From Bifidobacteriaceae bacterium (GTDB lineage Bacteria > Actinomycetota > Actinomycetes > Actinomycetales > Bifidobacteriaceae), in contig JAUMUB010000055.1 in the NCBI GenBank assembly GCA_030530905.1, positions 1-6,935 of the forward strand: DNA of 6,935 bases, written 5' to 3'. Of this stretch, positions 1-6,311 are shown one piece after another. The notes below the pieces were generated by a model. The model did not search any database and was not told the origin of the DNA. It worked only from the letters and a program-made list of their open reading frames with translations. How positions within the stretch are numbered: position 1 is the stretch's first letter; each line of letters opens with the position of its first letter. A program made the position numbers and the translations under genes.

Positions 1-417
1 CATACTATTTTCCGTACATTAAACGATGCTCGTGGCTGGGCAAGAGCGGGTGCTGTATTTGAATATGGTACGTCAGATTGCTCATTTACTATGATTCTTT
101 CTGAATCGCAGTATATGACTCAATTTTCTAATATGTGTTCAGAATCGTATAGCTGTCGTGTTGGTGACGATGTGATTATCAATGTTGACCGTTGGCGTAA
201 TGCAACACCATCATGGCATGAGCAAAATGGTACTCTTGCAAGCTACCGTCAGCTCGTGATAAATCATGAGGTCGGTCATCGCCTCGGACACTTAGATAAC
301 GAGCCGTCTTGCGCTGGAGCAGGGCAGCCTGCGTCGTTAATGCAACAACAGTCTATGGGTTTACGAGGTTGCAAGATTAATCCTTGGCCGTTAGAAGAAG
401 AATTGTGGATTCAGTAG
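1..417 (+). CDS. DUF3152 domain protein, putative secreted zinc metallopeptidase (5' end missing)
   Basis: The reading frame is open from base 1 to the TAG at 415-417, giving 138 visible residues. The first ATG in frame (91) lies inside the conserved domain, so the true start is outside the window. The visible part matches the C-terminal half of DUF3152 as I know it: an FRTLNDARGW segment at the start, a cysteine-containing YSCRVGDDVIIN stretch, then the zincin-like motif HEVGHRLGH at bases 265-291, and a CKINPWP tail near the end. The two first histidines and the glutamate of HExxH plus the later histidine are those expected to hold and activate zinc, but peptidase activity has not been shown for this family to my knowledge. 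Several cysteines suggest disulfides and an extracytoplasmic location; the signal region cannot be seen. gluQ starts only 10 bases after the stop, so the two are probably cotranscribed. Family assignment is strong; function is inferred. Confidence 0.85.
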   Translation, partial: HTIFRTLNDARGWARAGAVFEYGTSDCSFTMILSESQYMTQFSNMCSESYSCRVGDDVIINVDRWRNATPSWHEQNGTLASYRQLVINHEVGHRLGHLDNEPSCAGAGQPASLMQQQSMGLRGCKINPWPLEEELWIQ

Positions 418-427
418 GCGGTTTGTT

Positions 428-1489
428 GTGACAGGTAGATTTGCTCCCTCACCGACTGGGCGGATGCATCTTGGAAATGTGTATGCAATGCTTGCCGCAT
501 GGCTGCAATCGCGTCACAGTCAACAGTCGATTGTGTTGCGTATTGAAGATATTGATACTCCACGTGTAAAACCACATGCTGTGGAGTGGATTTGTGAGGA
601 TTTACAGTGGCTCGGTTTGAACTGGAATGGTGATATTACTTTTCAAAGCCAACGAACAGCATTGTATGAACTGGCCTTACAAGTGTTGCAAGAACAAACT
701 GTTGAATGTTTTGCTGATGGTCAGTATGTTGAATTGCCGTTAGTATATCCGTGCTATTGCTCACGCGCTCAGATTCAAGCAAGTGCTCCTCACAGTGAGG
801 ACGGGATTCTCAAGTATGCTGGAACTTGTAGAAAATATGCTTATAAGTCGGCTAATATGCACAATAATTGCGAGCATGTGCAAAGAGATATAATGTCAAA
901 GCGTCATTCATGGCGTATTGTGGCTCCCGATAAAGTGTTAAGCTTTCAAGACGAAATTTTTGGTTTGCAAACTTTTAATCTTTATAAAGATATTGGTGAC
1001 ACAGTTATATGCCGTTCTGATGGCTTGTTCTCCTATCAGCTGGTGGTTGTGGTGGATGATTTACTTATGGGTGTAGATAATATTGTTCGCGGTCGAGACT
1101 TACTTCGTTTTACAGCCTTGCAAATTTGGATTCGCAATCGTTTAATACAAGGCCATTTTATTGAGCGTGCTTTTGATAATGGTTATGTTGAAACGTGTAA
1201 TAGTTCATCACAGCAGGTTACATATGCTCATATTCCTTTATTATGTTCCACGCAAGGGGAACGGTTGGCGAAGCGTAAGCATGATATGGATTTAGGTAAA
1301 CTTCGTGAATACGGTATTAGTAGAGAAGCTATTGTAGGCTTTTGCGCTTATGCTTTAGGTCTTATACCGTCTTTAGAAACAATATCTGCTCAAGAATTAA
1401 TATCTTTATATAGTGCCGAAAAAATCGCTAATAATATCGAAGACGTGTATTTGCCCGATAATATTATTGATGTTTTAAAAAATATGTAG
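428..1489 (+). CDS. gluQ: glutamyl-Q tRNA(Asp) synthetase (GluRS paralogue without anticodon-binding domain)
   Basis: GluQRS activates glutamate and attaches it to the queuosine base at position 34 of tRNA(Asp); it does not charge tRNA(Glu). The protein has 353 residues, a little longer than the roughly 300 of E. coli YadB but far shorter than a full GluRS, so the anticodon-binding domain is absent. Seen motifs: class I signature APSPTGRMHLGN (6-17, HIGH-equivalent HLGN at 14-17), RIEDIDTPR (38-46), a YadB-type zinc site with C109, C111, Y130 and C134, the VVVVDDLLMGVDNIVRGRDLL block, and a KMSKS-equivalent LAKRKHD ending at about 286. Some extra length comes just before the zinc site (about 88-104). 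The start is GTG at 428; AGGCGG at 416-421, six bases upstream, supports it and overlaps the preceding stop codon, which suggests coupling to the DUF3152 gene. Discriminating GluQRS from a divergent GluRS rests on length and the zinc ligands; I am fairly sure. Confidence 0.9.
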   Translation: MTGRFAPSPTGRMHLGNVYAMLAAWLQSRHSQQSIVLRIEDIDTPRVKPHAVEWICEDLQWLGLNWNGDITFQSQRTALYELALQVLQEQTVECFADGQYVELPLVYPCYCSRAQIQASAPHSEDGILKYAGTCRKYAYKSANMHNNCEHVQRDIMSKRHSWRIVAPDKVLSFQDEIFGLQTFNLYKDIGDTVICRSDGLFSYQLVVVVDDLLMGVDNIVRGRDLLRFTALQIWIRNRLIQGHFIERAFDNGYVETCNSSSQQVTYAHIPLLCSTQGERLAKRKHDMDLGKLREYGISREAIVGFCAYALGLIPSLETISAQELISLYSAEKIANNIEDVYLPDNIIDVLKNM

Positions 1490-1532
1490 GCAATAATTAT
1501 AAGGTTATATTTCGCAAGACAAATAACTTATT

Positions 1533-1560
1533 TTGACGTATTAAAAAAGCGTTGTAAATA
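1533..1560 (+). promoter_or_regulatory. possible promoter for the YggS gene
   Basis: TTGACG at 1533-1538 matches the -35 consensus at five of six bases. Sixteen bases downstream lies TAAATA (1555-1560), a poor -10. If used, transcription would begin only a few bases before the ATG at 1574. The match is one-sided, so readthrough from gluQ remains an equally good explanation; there is no clear terminator between the two genes. Confidence 0.3.
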
Positions 1561-1573
1561 GTTTGGAGGGCGC

Positions 1574-2365
1574 ATGACAGCATATATGGATCATAAAGAT
1601 TTAGGCAATGTTGAAATCTCTCAAGAACGACGTGACGAGATTATGCGCAATGTGCATGAAGTTTTTGAACGCATACGCACTGCTTGCGAAAATTCAGGAC
1701 GAGATCCTCAAACTGTTCAACTTTTAGCTGCCACGAAAACGCGCGATGTCGGCGAAATTCTTGCAGCTGTTGACGCTGGAGTTCGCCTTATTGGAGAGAA
1801 TAGACCACAAGAAGTATTAGCTAAGGCTGAAATTTTACGTGAACAGTGTAAGAGTAGAAATATTGAATTAGGTGGGGCCGAGCTTCCATTTCATTTAATA
1901 GGTCAATTGCAATCAAATAAAATTAGTAAAGTACTGCCTTTTATTAATGCTATTGAATCAGTTGATTCTTTTGAGCTTGCTCAGAAAATTGCTCGCCGAG
2001 CTTGCGCTCGTAATATAAATACTGATGTATTGCTTGAAGTGAATGTTTCTGGTGAAGAGAGTAAGTCGGGATGTGTGCCAGCGCAAGCATTGGATATTGC
2101 GCAGAAGATTGCTGGTTTAGAGGGTGTACAGCTTTCAGGTTTGATGAGTGTTGGTGCTCATGTGCTAGATAAAACCGTGATAGCACAAGGTTTTCAAAAA
2201 TTGCGTGAGTTGAGAGATGAGATTCTGAATAGTGGTGTGCAAGGTGTGCAATTCTGTAAGGAATTGAGTATGGGAATGAGCTTTGATTTAGATATCGCAA
2301 TTGCTCAAGGTTCTACTATTGTTCGTGTCGGCACAGCTATTTTTGGTGAGCGTGATTTTAAGTAA
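1574..2365 (+). CDS. YggS/PLPBP-family pyridoxal 5'-phosphate homeostasis protein
   Basis: This family binds PLP on a single-domain alanine-racemase-like barrel and buffers free PLP in the cytoplasm; it has no established enzymatic activity. The 263-residue product has the family pattern in order: AATKTR with the PLP-binding lysine at K55, GENRPQE (74-80), the HLIGQLQSNK segment, VNVSGEESKSG, LSGLMSVG, and LSMGMSFDLDIAIAQGST followed by VRVGTAIFGER at the C-terminus. It is slightly longer than the usual 220-250 residues because of an N-terminal extension of about 20 residues. The ATG at 1574 is preceded by a strong GGAGGG (1565-1570), though only three to four bases away; an in-frame ATG at 1586 would have a long spacing and is less likely. 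In many actinobacteria this gene sits beside ftsZ and sepF; here it does not, being between gluQ and an FAH-family gene. Confidence 0.93.
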   Translation: MTAYMDHKDLGNVEISQERRDEIMRNVHEVFERIRTACENSGRDPQTVQLLAATKTRDVGEILAAVDAGVRLIGENRPQEVLAKAEILREQCKSRNIELGGAELPFHLIGQLQSNKISKVLPFINAIESVDSFELAQKIARRACARNINTDVLLEVNVSGEESKSGCVPAQALDIAQKIAGLEGVQLSGLMSVGAHVLDKTVIAQGFQKLRELRDEILNSGVQGVQFCKELSMGMSFDLDIAIAQGSTIVRVGTAIFGERDFK

Positions 2366-2404
2366 TAACTCATAATAAGTGTTAGATGTTGCGTAGGTTT
2401 GTGT

Positions 2405-2432
2405 TTTAACTGTGCAGTTGATGTTGTAGAAT
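2405..2432 (+). promoter_or_regulatory. candidate promoter giving a leaderless FAH-family mRNA
   Basis: TAGAAT at 2427-2432 matches the -10 consensus at five of six bases and is preceded, at a 16-base spacing, by a weak -35 TTTAAC (2405-2410). The -10 ends six bases before the ATG at 2439, so transcription would start at or next to the A of the start codon. No Shine-Dalgarno sequence is visible before that ATG, which fits leaderless initiation, common in actinobacteria. A small inverted repeat AACTG/CAGTT (2408-2419) lies over the end of the -35 and the spacer and could be an operator, but is short. Confidence 0.55.
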
Positions 2433-2438
2433 GCACGT

Positions 2439-3257
2439 ATGAGAATTGCACGTTTTTCAATTAATAACACTCCTCAGTATGCGTTTGTGCAAACTGATAG
2501 TAATGATGGCAAAGATTATTTAGTGGCACTTGACGGTTATCCTTTAGGGTCACGTCCTGTTAGCCCAACTGGCGAACGTTATGCTCTTGATGAAGATGGT
2601 ATTCGTTTGTTAGCTCCTATTATTCCGTCAAAAGTTTTTGGTTTAGCGAAGAATTATCAGGCACACGCTCGTTCTATGTACGAAAAAGGACAAAGTGTTT
2701 CTCCTGATGCTCCAAGTGAGATGGTGATTTTTACAAAACCTAGTACGAGTGTTATTGGTCCTGACGATCCGATTGTGTATCCTTCTTTCTCACATGATAT
2801 GAATTTTGAACCTGAGCTTGCTGTGGTAATTGGCAAGATAGCTAAAGGTGTTTCTGTTGAGAACGCAATGGACTATGTGCTTGGTTTTACTTGTGTTAAT
2901 GATGTAACGTTGCGAGATTTGCAGGGTAGTGACCCTATGTGGACTCGTGCTAAAGGCTTTGACACTTCGTGCCCTCTTGGTCCTTGGATTGAAACTGATG
3001 TGAATTGGCAGGATGCGAAAATTTCGTTCACGCTTAATGGTGAAGATGTTCCTGAAGCAAGTGGAACTACAGCAAATCTTATTCATGGAATTCCAGAGCA
3101 GATTGCTGCTATTTCTAGTTTTACCACATTACTTCCAGGTGATGTTATCTTAACTGGCACTCCGAACGCTTCCGGTACTCTTACTCCAGGTGATGAAGCT
3201 ATTGTGCATGTTGAGGGCGTTGGTTCTTTACGCAATGTGATTGTTCAGGGCGAATAA
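2439..3257 (+). CDS. fumarylacetoacetate hydrolase (FAH) family protein
   Basis: FAH-superfamily enzymes are cytoplasmic, Mg/Mn-dependent hydrolases, hydratases or decarboxylases acting on keto acids such as acylpyruvates, oxaloacetate or catechol-breakdown products; the substrate cannot be told from sequence. The 272-residue protein has the bacterial architecture: a variable N-terminal part (1-60), then GLAKNYQAHA (68-77), FTKPST (98-103), and the metal site FEPELAVVIGK with E124 and E126, completed by D155 in the CVNDVTLRDLQ segment. K172 in TRAKGFDT and the late LTGTPNASG loop are also in place, so the enzyme looks active. There is no ribosome-binding site before the ATG at 2439, but MRIARF is a typical N-terminus for these proteins and a -10 box sits immediately upstream, supporting a leaderless start. 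The gene stands 73 bases from yggS and ends before a strong terminator, so it is probably a single-gene transcript or the end of the preceding unit. Confidence 0.9.
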   Translation: MRIARFSINNTPQYAFVQTDSNDGKDYLVALDGYPLGSRPVSPTGERYALDEDGIRLLAPIIPSKVFGLAKNYQAHARSMYEKGQSVSPDAPSEMVIFTKPSTSVIGPDDPIVYPSFSHDMNFEPELAVVIGKIAKGVSVENAMDYVLGFTCVNDVTLRDLQGSDPMWTRAKGFDTSCPLGPWIETDVNWQDAKISFTLNGEDVPEASGTTANLIHGIPEQIAAISSFTTLLPGDVILTGTPNASGTLTPGDEAIVHVEGVGSLRNVIVQGE

Positions 3258-3290
3258 GAAGCATAAGAAGAAGCGTTTGCGCTTAAAATT

Positions 3291-3323
3291 AGCCACTTAC
3301 GGTTGTAAGTGGCTTTTTCTTTT
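3291..3323 (+). terminator. intrinsic terminator of the FAH-family gene
   Basis: A perfect 10-bp stem, AGCCACTTAC with GTAAGTGGCT, closes on a GGTT loop (3301-3304) and is followed by a T-tract, TTTTCTTTT (3315-3323). It lies 33 bases after the FAH stop codon and separates that gene from clpB. Confidence 0.93.
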
Positions 3324-3390
3324 AACAAGTGTTTTATAAAACTTGTAATTCATGTTAAAAGTATTTTGTGCTTTAAAGTAAAGCTCTAAG

Positions 3391-3411
3391 CTTGAGTGGT
3401 ATTCGCTAAAG
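3391..3411 (+). promoter_or_regulatory. degenerate second HAIR (possible HspR site)
   Basis: A perfect left arm CTTGAGT (3391-3397) is followed, after exactly seven bases, by GCTAAAG (3405-3411), which agrees with the HAIR right arm ACTCAAG at five of seven bases. The spacer shares GGTAT with the perfect site, and the two left arms are 124 bases apart. It may be an auxiliary HspR site or a decayed copy; chance cannot be excluded. Confidence 0.45.
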
Positions 3412-3502
3412 TTTTTTCATATTTGACGGTTTAATTAGAAGAATTTTTTTCAAATATTTTAAGAATTGGCTTAATTGCAACGAAAATTATTTGCTGAAAA
3501 AC

Positions 3503-3531
3503 TTTATTTTAAAACTTGAGTGTGGTATACT
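3503..3531 (+). promoter_or_regulatory. likely clpB promoter
   Basis: TATACT at 3526-3531 is a good -10 match and is embedded in the HAIR operator. TTTATT (3503-3508) lies 17 bases upstream as a weak -35. A repressor bound to the HAIR would cover the -10, the arrangement expected for a heat-shock promoter silenced by HspR. Start site and sigma factor are inferred. Confidence 0.6.
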
Positions 3532-3535
3532 CAAG
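3515..3535 (+). promoter_or_regulatory. HAIR operator (HspR-binding inverted repeat) of clpB
   Basis: CTTGAGT (3515-3521), seven bases, ACTCAAG (3529-3535) is identical to the actinobacterial HspR-associated inverted repeat consensus. The symmetry extends to 10-base arms (AAACTTGAGT at 3512-3521 and ACTCAAGTTT at 3529-3538). HspR, with DnaK as co-repressor in the Streptomyces model, represses dnaK and clpB genes through this element, so clpB here should be derepressed by heat or unfolded protein. hspR itself is not in the window. Confidence 0.95.
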
Positions 3536-3589
3536 TTTAGGAAATTGAATAAGAGTTGTTGTTAATATGCAGCAATAGAAAGGGCAAAT

Positions 3590-6193
3590 ATGAACGAGAA
3601 TTATACTAATAAAGCTCAAGAAGCCCTTGCACAAGCAGTACAAACAGCTGCGGCAAAGGGTAATGCAACAGTTGAGCCGTATCATGTGTTACAAGCATTA
3701 TTAGAACAAGAAAACAGTGTAGTGGCAAGCTTAATAAAATCCGCAGGTGCAGCGGTTGAAGCCGTGAAATCACGTGTCGATCAATACGTGCAATCACTGC
3801 CAAGCGTTAGTGGATCAACAACTACACAGCCACAAGCAAGTAGACAATTACTAGCAGTATTAAATAACGCTGCTAAAGAAGCAAAGAACATGGGTGATGA
3901 GTATGTTTCCACAGAGCATTTATTATTAGCCATGTGCGATAAAGATGCAGGGGATATAGCGCAAGAGCTGCAAAAAAGTGGCATAAATTCACAAGAACTT
4001 AGAAAACTTATACCAAGTATTCGAGGAGGAGCAAAAATAACAAGTCCAGAAGCAGAAGAAACATACAAGGCATTAGAGAAGTATTCAACTGATCTAACAG
4101 CAATGGCACGTGACGGAAAATTAGATCCAGTTATCGGTCGTGATCAAGAAATTCGCCGTGTAATTCAGATTCTATCGCGTCGAACCAAGAACAACCCTGT
4201 GCTTATTGGTGAGCCAGGTGTTGGTAAAACTGCAGTAGTAGAAGGCTTAGCTGAACGAATTATCGCAGGCGATGTGCCATCAAGCTTACAAAATAAGAAA
4301 CTTATTAGTCTTGATTTAGGGTCAATGGTTGCTGGATCAAAGTATCGTGGCGAGTTTGAAGAGCGTTTAAAAGCAGTACTTCGCGAAATTCGCTCTGCAG
4401 AAGGTGAAATTATTACGTTTATTGACGAAATTCACACTGTAGTAGGTGCAGGAGCGGCTGAAGGTTCAATGGATGCAGGCAATATGCTTAAGCCAATGCT
4501 TGCACGTGGCGAACTCCGTCTTATTGGGGCAACTACACTTGATGAATATCGAGAAAATATCGAAAAAGACCCAGCTCTAGAACGCCGATTCCAGCAAGTA
4601 TTTGTGGGGGAGCCAAGTGTTGAAGATACTATTGCAATTCTGCGAGGCTTAAAACAGCGCTATGAAGCTCACCATAAGGTAACTATTGGTGATGATGCAC
4701 TAGTATCAGCAGCAGTACTTTCAAATCGATATATCTCTGGTAGACAATTACCTGATAAGGCAATCGATCTAGTCGATGAAGCTGCGGCTCACTTACGTAT
4801 GGAATTAGACTCACAGCCTGAGGAAATTGATGAGTTACAGCGCAAAGTAACACGACTAGAAATGGAAGAAATGCAGTTGAGTAAGGCAGAAGATCCAGCA
4901 TCAAAGGAACGCCTTGAAAAATTGCAAAAGGATCTTGCAAACGCTCGTGAAAAGCTCACAGGTCTTAAAGCTCGTTGGGATAGTGAAAAAGAGGGGCATA
5001 ATCGCGTAGGGGACTTGCGTGCGCAACTAGATGATTTACGCGTGAAAGCGGACAAGTTTACGCGAGAAGGGAAGCTTGAGGAAGCGAGCAAAATTCTTTA
5101 TGGTGAAATGCCTGAGATTCAAAAAGAATTAGCAAAAGCTCAAGAACAATCGCAAGAACAGAAAAATCAGCCTACTCAATCGCAAGAGCCAATGGTGCCA
5201 GATCATGTTGATGCAGATTCGATTGCAGAGATTGTGTCTGATTGGACAGGTGTTCCAGTTGGTCGATTACTGCAAGGAGAAAACGAGAAACTTCTTCATA
5301 TGGAAGAATATCTTGGTAAGCGAGTAATTGGTCAGAAAGAAGCTATCGCTGCAGTATCGGATGCGGTTCGCCGTTCACGTGCCGGTATTTGTGATCCAAA
5401 CAGACCGACAGGTTCGTTCTTGTTCCTTGGGCCAACAGGTGTAGGTAAGACGGAGCTTGCAAAAGCTTTGGCAGATTTTCTTTTTGATGATGAAAAAGCT
5501 ATGGTACGAATTGATATGAGCGAATATATGGAGAAAAGCTCAGTCAGCCGTTTAATAGGTGCCGCACCAGGCTATATTGGCTATGAAGAAGGAGGTCAGC
5601 TCACTGAAGCAGTGCGTCGTCGCCCATATTCTGTTGTGTTGTTCGATGAGGTGGAAAAAGCAAATCCAGAAGTATTTGACTTGCTGTTACAAGTACTTGA
5701 TGACGGCCGTCTAACTGATGGACAAGGTCGTACTGTTGATTTCAAGAATACGATTTTGATTATGACATCTAATCTTGGTTCTCAATTCCTTGTGCAATCA
5801 GACTTAGATGAGGAAAAGAAGCGTCAAGCTGTTATGGATTCTGTGCATATGCACTTTAAACCTGAGTTTATTAACAGGTTGGATGATTTAGTGATTTTCC
5901 ACCCATTAACACGTGAAGAACTGGGTAATATTGTTGATATTCAAATTCAACAAGTTGCTAGACGTCTGCGTGAACGCCGTATTGTGTTGAATGTGTCTGA
6001 GGAAGCTCGTCAATGGCTTGCTGATACTGGATATGATCCAGCGTATGGCGCTCGTCCACTTCGCCGTCTTGTTCAGACTGAAGTTGGGGATCAGTTAGCA
6101 AAAATGTTGTTAGCAGGTCAAGTCCATGATGGGCAAGAAGTGAATGTAGAGCATAATGCTGATGATAATCATTTAACGCTGTTGGCAAAGTAA
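3590..6193 (+). CDS. clpB: ATP-dependent disaggregase ClpB (Hsp100 family)
   Basis: ClpB is a cytoplasmic hexameric AAA+ machine that, with DnaK/DnaJ/GrpE, threads proteins out of aggregates after stress. The 867-residue product is full length. In order: Clp_N repeats (about 1-145); first AAA+ module with Walker A GEPGVGKT (207-214), pore loop K251-Y252-R253-G254, Walker B D279/E280 and arginine finger R332/R333; the middle coiled-coil domain (about 410-535), which distinguishes ClpB from ClpC and ClpA; second AAA+ module with Walker A GPTGVGKT (614-621), pore tyrosine in GYIGYEEGG (Y662), Walker B D686/E687 and sensor-2 GAR (820-822). There is no ClpP-docking IGF-type loop evident, as expected. 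The ATG at 3590 has a GAAAGGG-type ribosome-binding site (3577-3584) five bases upstream. Regulation by HspR is indicated by the HAIR. Odd points are a glutamine-rich stretch (518-532) and a 5' part richer in A-ending codons, including ATA, than the 3' part. Confidence 0.98.
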   Translation: MNENYTNKAQEALAQAVQTAAAKGNATVEPYHVLQALLEQENSVVASLIKSAGAAVEAVKSRVDQYVQSLPSVSGSTTTQPQASRQLLAVLNNAAKEAKNMGDEYVSTEHLLLAMCDKDAGDIAQELQKSGINSQELRKLIPSIRGGAKITSPEAEETYKALEKYSTDLTAMARDGKLDPVIGRDQEIRRVIQILSRRTKNNPVLIGEPGVGKTAVVEGLAERIIAGDVPSSLQNKKLISLDLGSMVAGSKYRGEFEERLKAVLREIRSAEGEIITFIDEIHTVVGAGAAEGSMDAGNMLKPMLARGELRLIGATTLDEYRENIEKDPALERRFQQVFVGEPSVEDTIAILRGLKQRYEAHHKVTIGDDALVSAAVLSNRYISGRQLPDKAIDLVDEAAAHLRMELDSQPEEIDELQRKVTRLEMEEMQLSKAEDPASKERLEKLQKDLANAREKLTGLKARWDSEKEGHNRVGDLRAQLDDLRVKADKFTREGKLEEASKILYGEMPEIQKELAKAQEQSQEQKNQPTQSQEPMVPDHVDADSIAEIVSDWTGVPVGRLLQGENEKLLHMEEYLGKRVIGQKEAIAAVSDAVRRSRAGICDPNRPTGSFLFLGPTGVGKTELAKALADFLFDDEKAMVRIDMSEYMEKSSVSRLIGAAPGYIGYEEGGQLTEAVRRRPYSVVLFDEVEKANPEVFDLLLQVLDDGRLTDGQGRTVDFKNTILIMTSNLGSQFLVQSDLDEEKKRQAVMDSVHMHFKPEFINRLDDLVIFHPLTREELGNIVDIQIQQVARRLRERRIVLNVSEEARQWLADTGYDPAYGARPLRRLVQTEVGDQLAKMLLAGQVHDGQEVNVEHNADDNHLTLLAK
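5141..5187 (+). repeat. short imperfect repeats encoding a Gln-rich linker in ClpB
   Basis: CAATCGCAAGA occurs at 5147-5157 and again at 5177-5187, ten codons apart and in frame; CAAGAACA occurs at 5141-5148 and 5153-5160. Together they encode residues 518-533, where seven of the first fifteen are glutamine and QSQE appears twice (520-523 and 530-533). The stretch lies where the middle domain returns to the second AAA+ module. E. coli ClpB has no such glutamine run there, as I recall. Confidence 0.7.
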
Positions 6194-6205
6194 AAGCGCT
6201 TTTAC
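6190..6205. promoter_or_regulatory. 16-base perfect palindrome, possible repressor operator
   Basis: GTAAAAGCGCTTTTAC is a perfect palindrome that contains the clpB stop codon (6191-6193). As a hairpin it would have only a six-pair, mostly A-T stem around GCGC and no T-tract, so it is a poor terminator. The central AAGCGCTT resembles operators of LacI/GalR-family repressors. A TTTACA that could serve as a -35 overlaps its right end (6201-6206), so it may control pncA. Role is inferred. Confidence 0.4.
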
Positions 6206-6246
6206 ATATTGAGAAATAATAATTTTAAGTGCATATTGTGAAATAA
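6205..6246 (+). repeat. direct repeat pair between clpB and pncA
   Basis: CATATTGAGAAATAA (6205-6219) recurs as CATATTGTGAAATAA (6232-6246), 14 of 15 bases identical with a 27-base period. The pair lies between the palindrome and the terminator hairpin. It could be a tandem protein-binding site or a small local duplication; nothing else in the window carries the same unit. Confidence 0.6.
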
Positions 6247-6247
6247 G

Positions 6248-6290
6248 ATTGTGGGCTACATGGGTTCATGTGGTCCACAATTTTGTTGTT
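6248..6290 (+). terminator. intrinsic terminator after clpB
   Basis: A 15-bp stem (6248-6262 with 6267-6281, two G-U pairs) closes on a GGTT loop and runs into TTTTGTTGTT. It ends only about 20 bases before the pncA start, leaving little room for a separate pncA promoter downstream. It therefore either ends clpB and is followed by a very compact promoter, or sits in the pncA leader, where it could act as an attenuator. Confidence 0.88.
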
Positions 6291-6311
6291 ATGCAGTGAA
6301 CAGGTAAAAAT

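Larger units (their letters stand above)
3258..3589. other. 332-base intergenic control region before clpB
   Basis: No gene of plausible size is present on either strand. The region is markedly AT-rich. From left to right it holds a small hairpin (AAGCG/CGCTT, 3271-3284), the FAH-gene terminator (3291-3323), overlapping AT-rich inverted repeats (ACAAGT at 3325-3330 with ACTTGT at 3341-3346; TTTTAAC at 3320-3326 with GTTAAAA at 3354-3360), a degenerate HAIR (3391-3411), about 90 bases of AT-rich sequence with an unpaired TTGACG (3423-3428), then the perfect HAIR, promoter and ribosome-binding site of clpB. The length is generous for this compact window and suits a regulated promoter. Confidence 0.8.

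Noticed and set aside
91..417. A complete 108-residue gene starting at ATG 91
   Set aside because: The frame is open to base 1 and the upstream residues fit DUF3152, so this ATG is internal to a gene cut by the window edge.
1499..1531. ATAAGGTTAT/ATAACTTAT hairpin as a gluQ terminator
   Set aside because: The stem is AT-only apart from one pair, has a bulged G and a 14-base loop, and the T-tract is short.
1950..2300. Minus-strand ORF opposite yggS
   Set aside because: No recognisable domain and no ribosome-binding site; it lies wholly within a well-conserved gene on the other strand. The same applies to the minus-strand ORFs inside the FAH, clpB and pncA genes.
3352..3381. Nine-codon ORF as a leader peptide
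   Set aside because: No ribosome-binding site and about 200 bases from clpB; typical of chance in AT-rich DNA.
3397..3417. ClgR box (TATTCGCTAAAG half-site)
   Set aside because: Only the left half fits the ClgR pattern; the GCG of the right half is replaced by TTT, and the bases are better explained by the degenerate HAIR.
3423..3451. Promoter with TTGACG as -35
   Set aside because: No acceptable -10 occurs 15-19 bases downstream.
3590..6193. ClpC rather than ClpB
   Set aside because: The long middle coiled coil (about 410-535), the lack of a ClpP-binding loop, and the HAIR operator all favour ClpB.
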